This document shows positions 7,009 to 11,684 of a DNA stretch of 11,684 bases, piece by piece; the first letter of the stretch is position 1; each line of letters begins with the position of its first letter. Source of the stretch: Oscillospiraceae bacterium (GTDB taxonomy: Bacteria; Bacillota; Clostridia; Oscillospirales; Acutalibacteraceae); NCBI GenBank assembly GCA_003520555.1, contig DOUO01000006.1:1-11684 (forward strand), written 5' to 3'. A program made the position numbers and the translations under genes. The notes below the pieces were generated by a model. That model saw only the letters and a program-made list of their open reading frames with translations. It did no database searches and was not told the DNA's origin.

Positions 7009-7935
7009 CTAAATCCTCGGCGGCGAAACTTCGCGCATAACCTGTGTAAGAATCTGACCGGCGTTCATGCGTTTTGCCTCAGCGGCTGAGCCAAGTATTA
7101 TTCTGTGGCACAGCGTCGGCAGAAAAACATTTGAAATGTCCTTAGGCACAACATAGTCGCGGCCTGAGGCAAACGCGGATGCCTTTGCCATCTGCGCCAA
7201 CGCAATGGTCGCGCGCGGACTTGCCCCTCGCGCGATGAGCTCGTTTTGACGTGTAGCGGATACAAGCGAGACAATGTATTTCGCGATTTCGGGCTTTATA
7301 AATACATTGTTGACCTCCTGCTGCATAAGCGCAAACTGCTCCTTTGTAACAACGGGAACGATGTTGTCCATCGGATTGTGGTCGGCACGGTTCAAAAGCA
7401 TTGAAAGCTCGTCTTTTTCATCGGGATAACCCATTGATATTTGTATCATAAACCGGTCTGTTTGAGAATCCGGCAGCAGTTGCGTACCTGACGCTCCGAC
7501 CGGGTTTTGCGTAGCGATTACCGAAAACGGCTTTTCAAGCGTGTAAGAAACGCCTTCAACAGTAACCTGCCTTTCTTCCATCGCCTCAAGAAGCGCCGCC
7601 TGAGTACGGCTTGATGTACGGTTAAGCTCATCCGCAAGAAAAAGATTGCAAAATATCGCGCCCTTATTAAAGCGCATTTTGCCTGTTTCCTTGTTGAACA
7701 CCGCAAAACCGGTGATATCGGACGGCAGAGTGTCCGGCGAAAACTGCACGCGGCCGTAATCAAGCCCGAGCGCCTTTGAAAAAGCAATCGCCATTGTTGT
7801 TTTTCCCACGCCGGGAATGTCCTCTATTAAAATATTGCCGTTTGCAAGCAATGCCAAAAGAGTGACTATTATTGCTCTGTCCTTGCCGTTAACGGCTTTT
7901 TTTACTTCTTTTACTATTTTTGTGAATTCTTCCAT
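7009..7935 (-). CDS. MoxR-family AAA+ ATPase
   Basis: This AAA+ ATPase is thought to remodel or activate partner protein complexes, with its cassette partners at the membrane. It is cytoplasmic and 308 residues long, typical for MoxR. Visible motifs are Walker A EDIPGVGKTT (38-47, Lys45), Walker B LFLADELNR (98-106, Asp102 and Glu103), sensor 1 ATQNP (141-145), a likely arginine finger in DSQTDRF (Arg161) and sensor 2 GASPRA (Arg241). All key residues are present, so it should hydrolyse ATP. The ATG at 7935 has GGAGG 5 nt upstream. It is the first gene of the operon and has its own promoter at 7978-8006. No separate VWA-protein gene follows as in some MoxR operons; DUF58 may fill that place. 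Confidence 0.95.
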   Translation of the reverse strand: MEEFTKIVKEVKKAVNGKDRAIIVTLLALLANGNILIEDIPGVGKTTMAIAFSKALGLDYGRVQFSPDTLPSDITGFAVFNKETGKMRFNKGAIFCNLFLADELNRTSSRTQAALLEAMEERQVTVEGVSYTLEKPFSVIATQNPVGASGTQLLPDSQTDRFMIQISMGYPDEKDELSMLLNRADHNPMDNIVPVVTKEQFALMQQEVNNVFIKPEIAKYIVSLVSATRQNELIARGASPRATIALAQMAKASAFASGRDYVVPKDISNVFLPTLCHRIILGSAAEAKRMNAGQILTQVMREVSPPRI

Positions 7936-7977
7936 AGCTCCTCCGTTTCATGAAAAATGATATTTTTTTCTGCTTTA

Positions 7978-8006
7978 ATTTTACATTAAAAAACGGTATT
8001 ATGCAA
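7978..8006 (-). promoter_or_regulatory. sigma-A promoter of the moxR operon
   Basis: On the minus strand, TTGCAT (8006-8001) and TAAAAT (7983-7978) are 17 bp apart. The start site would be near 7971, giving a leader of about 35 nt. The -35 box lies inside a palindrome (7995-8010), which suggests control by a bound repressor. Confidence 0.7.
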
Positions 8007-8010
8007 TACC
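7995..8010. promoter_or_regulatory. operator-like palindrome over the moxR -35
   Basis: GGTATT and AATACC form perfect 6-bp arms around 4 bases. The site covers the whole -35 box of the moxR promoter, a usual place for a repressor. No known regulator motif is recognised, and a 6-bp arm can arise by chance in an A+T-rich spacer. Confidence 0.35.
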
Positions 8011-8042
8011 AAATAAAACGACGCTGTGCCGGTAATCAAAAA

Positions 8043-8071
8043 TTGCAATTTTTAAAATAATGTGTTATAAT
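8043..8071 (+). promoter_or_regulatory. sigma-A promoter of the PPIase-HAD pair
   Basis: TTGCAA (8043-8048) and a perfect TATAAT (8066-8071) are 17 bp apart. Transcription would begin near 8078, leaving a leader of about 70 nt. It is back to back with the moxR promoter, with 36 bp between the two -35 boxes. The -35 lies in the 10-bp palindrome AATTGCAATT (8041-8050). Confidence 0.82.
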
Positions 8072-8147
8072 TACTATAATCCGAAAAAAGGGTAATTTGT
8101 GCTTTTGATATGTGTGTTTTATAAATTCTGCCGAAAGGGACATTATT

Positions 8148-9119
8148 ATGAATTTTTATCGTAAGGCACTTGTTATTTTATTTGCGCTCACACTTGCCGC
8201 GCTCTGCGGCTGCGCCGGCGCTGATTCCGCTCCGGCTGATAAAAGCGGCGCGGTTGAAATGACCGATAACACTAACGATGAGGCTTATCAGGCCGCCATG
8301 GAGGGCGGACTTAAGGCTTTGGGCATCAATCCCGAAGAACTCGGTATCAAGCCTGATGTTATCACCGATTCCTCCAAGGAAATCGGATATCAGCTTGAAA
8401 AGCCTGCCGAAGGCGACACCATTGCCGTTGTCAAGACAAGCATGGGTAATTTCAGCATGAGATTTTTTCCGGAGTTTGCACCGAAGGCTGTTGAAAACTT
8501 CATCAAGCTTGCAAAGGACGGCAAATACAACAACACCGTTTTCCACCGCGTAGTAAAGGACTTCATAGTTCAGGGCGGACACATAGGAAAAGATGAAAAA
8601 CAGCCAAACGGCGTCAGCTCATACGGCAAGGAGTTTGAGGACGAGTTCTGTGACAAGCTGTTTAATATACGCGGCGCGGTTTCAATGGCAAACAACGGCA
8701 GAGACTCTAACGGAAGCCAGTTTTTTATCAATCAAATGAGCAATAAAAAATTTCAGGAAAACGGCGGATGGTCGTTTTATGACAATATATGGAAGGAAAG
8801 CTGCGAACAGCTTAAACAGTATAAAGACAACAAGCAGTTCCTTTCCGCCTATATTGATGAAAACGGCGACAGGCTGATTAACACCGACACCGTTCCCAAG
8901 GACGTGAAATCGCTTTATGTTTCAAAGGGCGGCAATCCCAACCTTGACGGAGCGTTCAACGCGGCGGACAGGGGAAACACAGTGTTCGCACAGGTATATT
9001 CGGGTATGCCTGTAATTGATAAAATCGCTCAGCTAAAGGTTGACGCCAAGAACGTTCCCGAGGAAAGCGTAATAATCAACAGTATTCAAATCACGAAATA
9101 TACACAGCCAAAAAAATAA
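8148..9119 (+). CDS. cyclophilin-type peptidyl-prolyl isomerase lipoprotein
   Basis: This enzyme speeds cis-trans isomerisation of X-Pro bonds and probably helps fold proteins on the outer face of the membrane. The 323-residue product starts with a lipoprotein signal (Arg5-Lys6, then a hydrophobic run) and a likely lipidated Cys22 in LCGC. A spacer of about 70 residues precedes the cyclophilin domain (about 92-318). Active-site motifs are FHRVVKDFIVQGG (132-144, Arg134 and Gln142) and NGSQFFIN (188-195, Gln191). About 60 charged residues are inserted after this, near 199-262. The loop before VFAQVYSG lacks the usual Trp/His, which may change substrate choice. I chose the ATG at 8148 for its AAGGGA site 7 nt upstream and the signal peptide; the longer GTG start at 8112 would spoil both. 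The HAD gene follows after 14 bp. Confidence 0.93.
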   Translation: MNFYRKALVILFALTLAALCGCAGADSAPADKSGAVEMTDNTNDEAYQAAMEGGLKALGINPEELGIKPDVITDSSKEIGYQLEKPAEGDTIAVVKTSMGNFSMRFFPEFAPKAVENFIKLAKDGKYNNTVFHRVVKDFIVQGGHIGKDEKQPNGVSSYGKEFEDEFCDKLFNIRGAVSMANNGRDSNGSQFFINQMSNKKFQENGGWSFYDNIWKESCEQLKQYKDNKQFLSAYIDENGDRLINTDTVPKDVKSLYVSKGGNPNLDGAFNAADRGNTVFAQVYSGMPVIDKIAQLKVDAKNVPEESVIINSIQITKYTQPKK

Positions 9120-9133
9120 CGCAGGTGTAAGCT

Positions 9134-9976
9134 ATGAATAACCTACCTATTGTAGCTATTATGTATGACTTTGACCGCACGTTATGTACGCGCGACATGC
9201 AAAACTACAGCTTTATTCCCAGCCTCGGCATGACCGAAAGCGAATTTTGGAGTGAAACCAACGCGTTCGGCAAGGCTCAGCAGATGGATTCAATTCTTGC
9301 GTATATGTACGCAATGATTAAAAAATCACGCGAAAAAAACCTGCCGCTTATGCGCGGCAAGCTTGTTGAAACAGGAAAGAATATTGAGTTTTTCAGGGGC
9401 GTTGAGGATTGGTTTGACCGCATTACCGAATACGGTCAAAAATGCGGAGTTTGCGTAGAGCATTATGTTATTTCTTCCGGCATGAAGGAAATAATTGAAG
9501 GCTCGTCAATCAGCGGAAAGTTTAAAAGTATCTTTGCCTGCGAATTTTTATACGATGAAAGCGGCGCGGCTGTTTGGCCGAAAACCGACGTTAACTACAC
9601 CAATAAAACGCAGTTTGTATACCGTATAAACAAGGGCGTGCTTGACATTTCCAACGATGTTGACCTTAACCGTTCAATGCCGGAGGACAGCAAACGCGTA
9701 CCATTTTGCAATATGATATATATAGGAGACGGACTTTCGGACGTGCCGTGCATGAAGATGATGAAGGCGTACGGCGGATACTCAATTGCCGTTTATCAAA
9801 ACCGCGACAGCAAGGTTGAGGATTTGCTGATGAAGGACAGGGTAGACTTCATTTATCCTGCCGACTATACGGATGGTTCCGGACTTGACCGCACGGTCAA
9901 GCACATAATCACCAAAATGTCTGTCAGCGATATTTTGTATAATGAAAACGCCGCTCAAAAAGCAAGCGTAAAATAG
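9134..9976 (+). CDS. HAD-family hydrolase (phosphatase-like)
   Basis: This cytoplasmic 280-residue protein has all four HAD motifs: the nucleophile motif DFDRTLC (Asp12, general acid Asp14), ISSG (113-116), a likely Lys158 in TNKTQ, and the Mg-binding GDGLSDVP (198-205, Asp199 and Asp203). A helical cap of about 75-80 residues lies between the first two motifs, as in phosphoserine-phosphatase-like HADs. It should hydrolyse a phosphorylated small molecule, but the substrate cannot be read from sequence. It begins 14 bp after the PPIase gene, with AGGTG about 6 nt before the ATG and no promoter between, so the two are probably one operon. The functional link between a lipoprotein foldase and a cytoplasmic phosphatase is unclear. 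The unit ends at the hairpin 9986-10009. Confidence 0.88.
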   Translation: MNNLPIVAIMYDFDRTLCTRDMQNYSFIPSLGMTESEFWSETNAFGKAQQMDSILAYMYAMIKKSREKNLPLMRGKLVETGKNIEFFRGVEDWFDRITEYGQKCGVCVEHYVISSGMKEIIEGSSISGKFKSIFACEFLYDESGAAVWPKTDVNYTNKTQFVYRINKGVLDISNDVDLNRSMPEDSKRVPFCNMIYIGDGLSDVPCMKMMKAYGGYSIAVYQNRDSKVEDLLMKDRVDFIYPADYTDGSGLDRTVKHIITKMSVSDILYNENAAQKASVK

Positions 9977-9985
9977 ATATACAAC

Positions 9986-10009
9986 AAGGGCGCACTTCGG
10001 TGCGCCCTT
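9986..10009. terminator. shared hairpin terminator between convergent units
   Basis: A perfect 10-bp stem (AAGGGCGCAC and GTGCGCCCTT) has a TTCG tetraloop, a very stable fold in RNA. On the plus strand it is followed by AAAATTT, and on the minus strand by GTTGTATAT. Neither tail is a pure T-run, so termination may be partial or helped by other factors. It sits 10 bp after the HAD stop and 16 bp after the minus-strand HTH gene. Confidence 0.75.
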
Positions 10010-10024
10010 AAAATTTAAGGTATG

Positions 10025-10318
10025 TTAAGCGCTTATGTAGTACTTGCACGCCCTGATTAGCTTTCTTTTCGCGGCCATGACATGCCTGTTTACCGTAGAG
10101 GCGTTAAGTCCCAGGGTTTCGGCAATTTCACGCTGATGTCTGCCTTCAATTATGTTCATCGTAAGGCAGTCAAGCTGTCTTTCGGTCAGTTCGTTTTGCA
10201 TTGCTTTTAAAAGAAAGCTGTACATGCTGTCAAGCTCCGCGCGGTTGTTTTGGCCGTCGCGGTGCAAATAATCGGCAAAGCTTTGCTTCGCGGCAAAAAT
10301 CTCGCTGAGCTGTATCAT
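10025..10318 (-). CDS. small sigma-70 region 4-like HTH protein
   Basis: This 97-residue protein probably binds DNA as a regulator or a sigma-like factor. The C-terminal half matches sigma region 4/LuxR-type HTH. LTERQLDCLTMNIIEGRHQ (about 44-62) is followed by REIAETLGLNASTVNRHV (63-80), and a basic MAAKRKLIRA end. There is no region 2, so it cannot by itself be a full sigma factor that melts promoters. The N-terminal 40 residues are helical and unassigned. Its ATG overlaps the stop of the 68-residue gene upstream (ATGA), with GAGGTG a few bases before, so the two are translationally coupled. Their joint promoter is at 10600-10628. What it controls cannot be told from here. Confidence 0.82.
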   Translation of the reverse strand: MIQLSEIFAAKQSFADYLHRDGQNNRAELDSMYSFLLKAMQNELTERQLDCLTMNIIEGRHQREIAETLGLNASTVNRHVMAAKRKLIRACKYYISA

Positions 10319-10521
10319 GCAACACCTCTGTGCCTTTGCAAAAGCAAGTCAGAAATTTCAACACATTCGCGGTAGCATTGACGGTAATCCCGTATACGCG
10401 CTTCAAGCAGCTTTTTTTCTGACCTTGAAGCCTTTTTACATTTTACGGTAAGAGTAGTTATAACCTTATTTATCTTATCGGCTTCTGCCGAATATTCCTG
10501 CGACCATTCAAAATAATTCAT
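10315..10521 (-). CDS. small hypothetical protein, partner of the sigma-like gene
   Basis: I do not recognise this 68-residue protein. It is highly charged and looks almost fully helical, with a likely short coiled coil over about residues 8-60 (EYSAEADKINKVI, then KKASRSEKKLLEARI). It has no signal peptide or membrane segment, so it should be cytoplasmic. AGGAAGG lies about 11 nt before the ATG. It overlaps the sigma-like gene by 4 nt. The tight coupling suggests the two products work together, possibly as a regulator and its binding partner, but no direct evidence supports a role. Its size and start are supported by the ribosome site and the coupling. Confidence 0.7.
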   Translation of the reverse strand: MNYFEWSQEYSAEADKINKVITTLTVKCKKASRSEKKLLEARIRDYRQCYRECVEISDLLLQRHRGVA

Positions 10522-10568
10522 ATTATGTCAAACCTTCCTTTCGTGTTGTCCGTTCCCGGTATATTCAT
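10518..10568 (-). CDS. possible 16-residue leader peptide
   Basis: A short frame starts right after the leader hairpin and ends in a TGA that overlaps the ATG of the 68-residue gene by 4 nt. It would make the third member of an ATGA-coupled chain. The peptide reads MNIPGTDNTKGRFDII. There is no ribosome binding site ahead of it, so it may not be translated; I list it as a candidate only. Confidence 0.2.
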   Translation of the reverse strand: MNIPGTDNTKGRFDII

Positions 10569-10569
10569 G

Positions 10570-10595
10570 TTAAGGCTTTGGGGCGGGAGCCTTAA
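10570..10595 (-). promoter_or_regulatory. 5' hairpin in the leader of the sigma-like operon
   Basis: The 8-bp perfect arms TTAAGGCT (10570-10577) and AGCCTTAA (10588-10595) enclose a G-rich 10-nt loop. The predicted start site is near 10593, so the RNA would begin in or at the base of this stem. It could be an RNA-stabilising 5' stem or, as DNA, an operator at the start site. Confidence 0.5.
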
Positions 10596-10599
10596 TACT

Positions 10600-10628
10600 A
10601 TTATAACGCATAATTTCAGAAAAATCAA
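10600..10628 (-). promoter_or_regulatory. sigma-A promoter of the small sigma-like operon
   Basis: On the minus strand, TTGATT (10628-10623) and a perfect TATAAT (10605-10600) are 17 bp apart. The leader to the 68-residue gene would be about 70 nt and holds the hairpin at 10570-10595. Confidence 0.78.
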
Positions 10629-10894
10629 ACAAAAGTTCGAATATTTTAAAAAATAGCCGTTATGCACAAATACTGTTTCATTGTACGGACAATGCTGTAT
10701 TCGGATAAGTTTTTACCGCGCTATGTAAAAAACAGCTGACGAAAAGCAAATAATATTTTTGTACTAATTGCTGAATTTAAAAAATTCAAAATTTGAAAAA
10801 AATGAATTATTAAAAAAACATTAAAAATCTTGTACAAAGTTTGAAATAAAATTCTGTGCAAATCGTCATTTTGGCTGTTTAGTTAAGACAAATC
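10629..10894. other. A+T-rich spacer with no gene seen
   Basis: I see no credible coding frame, ribosome binding site or clear promoter on either strand here. The stretch is strongly A+T-rich. It holds small palindromes: CATTGT-ACGG-ACAATG (10679-10694) and TTCAAA-A-TTTGAA at about 10785-10800. The long A and T tracts upstream of the promoter at 10908 could act as UP elements or bend the DNA. Confidence 0.5.
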
Positions 10895-10918
10895 GCATTT
10901 TTGAGGCTTGAAAAATGC
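10895..10918. promoter_or_regulatory. operator-like palindrome over the small RNA -35
   Basis: GCATTTTT (10895-10902) and AAAAATGC (10911-10918) are perfect 8-bp arms around 8 bases. The -35 box at 10908-10913 lies across the loop and right arm, so a protein bound here would block polymerase. No known regulator motif is recognised. Confidence 0.45.
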
Positions 10919-10936
10919 ACTGAAAAAATGTATAAT
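10908..10936 (+). promoter_or_regulatory. strong sigma-A promoter of a candidate small RNA
   Basis: TTGAAA (10908-10913) and a perfect TATAAT (10931-10936) are 17 bp apart. The expected start site is near 10943. No gene with a ribosome binding site follows before the terminator at 11063-11091. Confidence 0.75.
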
Positions 10937-10942
10937 ATATAT

Positions 10943-11091
10943 AAACAAAACGAAACTATGACTTTTGAGCACACGCCCGAATTGCATAATTCCGTTTTTT
11001 TGATTGAGAAAAATGATTGATTCTATAACGGAGCATTCATTTTCATAAAACACACAATCGCGAAAAAGGCTGTCTGTTGACAGCCTTTTTT
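10943..11091 (+). ncRNA. candidate small RNA, about 150 nt
   Basis: A near-consensus promoter and a strong terminator define a transcript of about 150 nt with no convincing gene. Possible frames are only 20 and 11 codons long and lack ribosome binding sites. Foldable parts are a small hairpin GAATT-GCAT-AATTC (10979-10992), a longer-range pairing of TCCGTT with AACGGA (about 10991 and 11025), and the terminator stem. Long A-rich and U-rich single-stranded parts could pair with mRNAs. It does not resemble 6S RNA, tmRNA, SRP RNA, RNase P RNA or a T-box as far as I can see. It could also be a short independent mRNA or an attenuated leader of degV, but degV has its own promoter after the terminator. 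Confidence 0.5.
11063..11091 (+). terminator. terminator of the candidate small RNA
   Basis: A perfect 12-bp stem (AAAAAGGCTGTC at 11063-11074 and its complement at 11079-11090) has a TGTT loop and a six-T run. It is also T-ended on the minus strand. It separates the small RNA unit from the degV promoter 36 bp further on. Confidence 0.9.
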
Positions 11092-11126
11092 GCTTTATAT
11101 TTTTGCTTTTATTCCTGCTTATTCTA

Positions 11127-11155
11127 TTTACAAGCATTCATTTATTTGTTATACT
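11127..11155 (+). promoter_or_regulatory. extended -10 promoter of degV
   Basis: TTTACA (11127-11132) and TATACT (11150-11155) are 17 bp apart, with TG one base before the -10. The start site would be near 11162, leaving a short leader of about 34 nt. Confidence 0.78.
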
Positions 11156-11195
11156 GATACTAACCGAAAGGTAAAATAAATATCGGAGAAGTATT

Positions 11196-11684
11196 ATGAA
11201 AGTTAAAATTATTTCAGACAGTACCTGCGACCTTTCACCACAGCTTATTCAAAAGTATGACATTTCAATTGTGCCGCTTTACGTTGTTTTGGGTGACGTA
11301 AGCGCAAAAGACGGCATTGAAGCCACCCCCGAGGATATCTACAAATATGTTGATGAAACCGGAAAGCTTCCGAAAACCTCCGCTCCTAACGTTGATGATT
11401 TTGCCGCGGAGTTTAAAAAATGGCGCGACCTGGACTATGAGGTTGTACACCTTAACATCAGCTCTGATTTTTCAAGCTCATATCTCAACGCCTGCGCCGC
11501 CGCCGATGAAGTAGGTGGAGTTGAGGTGGTTGACACCAGAAATCTGTCAACCGGCTCGGGACTTGTTGTTCTTCACGCCGCCGAAATGGCTCAAAAAGGA
11601 GCTTCCGCCAAGGAAATTGCCGAAGAATGCAGAGATTTAACCGGCAGAGTAGAGGCAAGCTTTGTTGTTGACAGCATTGATTAT
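11196..11684 (+). CDS. DegV family protein, 5' part (cut by window end)
   Basis: DegV/FakB proteins bind a fatty acid in a closed pocket and in Firmicutes can present it to the fatty acid kinase FakA for phosphorylation. Only the first 163 residues are in the window, about half of a normal protein of roughly 280. Family motifs are clear: IISDSTCDL near the start (6-14), LPKTSAPNVDDF (61-72) with the conserved TS pair, ISSDFSSSY (88-96), DTRNLSTGSGLVV (114-126) and SFVVDSIDY at the cut end. The ATG has GGAGAAG about 7 nt upstream. Its own promoter and the terminator before it indicate an independent start of transcription. Whether a FakA gene is near cannot be seen. Confidence 0.93.
   Translation, partial: MKVKIISDSTCDLSPQLIQKYDISIVPLYVVLGDVSAKDGIEATPEDIYKYVDETGKLPKTSAPNVDDFAAEFKKWRDLDYEVVHLNISSDFSSSYLNACAAADEVGGVEVVDTRNLSTGSGLVVLHAAEMAQKGASAKEIAEECRDLTGRVEASFVVDSIDY

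Noticed and set aside
8112..8147. GTG start 12 codons upstream of the PPIase lipoprotein
   Set aside because: It would place polar residues before the signal peptide, and the AAGGGA site serves the ATG at 8148.
8178..8582. 134-codon minus-strand frame under the PPIase gene
   Set aside because: It is a mirror frame of a well-supported gene and shows no family motifs.
10681..10835. Three copies of TTGTAC spaced 71-78 bp apart
   Set aside because: Six-base repeats in A+T-rich DNA are expected by chance, and no -10 boxes are well placed after them.
10943..11062. T-box, 6S RNA or riboswitch in the degV upstream region
   Set aside because: No T-box sequence, no long 6S-like central bubble helix and no known aptamer core was seen, and degV has a separate promoter after the terminator.
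10883..11137. 84-codon minus-strand frame over the small RNA region
   Set aside because: It runs through a strong terminator and a strong opposite promoter, starts without a ribosome site, and its composition follows the A+T-rich spacer.

Overview
The window looks like a chromosome segment from a low-to-moderate G+C Firmicute of class Clostridia, most like the Ruminococcus/Oscillospiraceae group. This is an inference from several things: strong GGAGG-type ribosome binding sites, sigma-A promoters with 17-bp spacers, compact hairpin-plus-T-run terminators, a DegV protein, an extra S1-domain protein, and codon use rich in GCC/GGC/AAG next to A+T-rich spacers. No rRNA, tRNA or CRISPR array is visible. 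A species cannot be named from the sequence alone.

Layout. Positions 1-1410 hold an almost complete ISL3-family insertion sequence with imperfect 24-bp terminal inverted repeats. It abuts the hairpin terminator of rmuC (minus strand, 1460-2713). Next on the minus strand is a three-domain S1-type RNA-binding protein (2823-3746). A very strong symmetric terminator at 3814-3844 follows. It closes a tightly coupled minus-strand operon that, in transcription order, encodes a MoxR AAA+ ATPase, a DUF58 protein and a large membrane transglutaminase-like protein (7935 down to 3877). A divergent promoter region at 7936-8147 separates this operon from a plus-strand pair: a cyclophilin-type peptidyl-prolyl isomerase lipoprotein and a HAD-family phosphatase (8148-9976). 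A UUCG-loop hairpin at 9986-10009 lies between that pair and a convergent minus-strand pair of small genes, a 68-residue unknown protein and a 97-residue sigma region 4-like HTH protein. The last part is an A+T-rich 670-bp spacer with a candidate small RNA gene (10943-11091), then the 5' part of a degV gene that runs off the window end.

How the genes fit together. The MoxR, DUF58 and transglutaminase genes form a known widespread cassette, thought to use an AAA+ chaperone to work on a cell-envelope complex, but its exact task is unknown. The lipoprotein PPIase probably helps fold proteins outside the membrane. RmuC is linked to DNA recombination and inversion control. The S1 protein binds RNA. 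These are ordinary core-genome functions.

The items most worth a second look are regulatory or mobile. The first is a 14-bp perfect inverted repeat that would hide the transposase start codon only in read-through transcripts. The second is a well-bounded small RNA transcription unit with an operator-like palindrome over its -35 box. The third is the small sigma-like operon, with a 5' hairpin and a possible overlapping leader peptide. I do not see clear evidence for a wholly new multi-gene system here.
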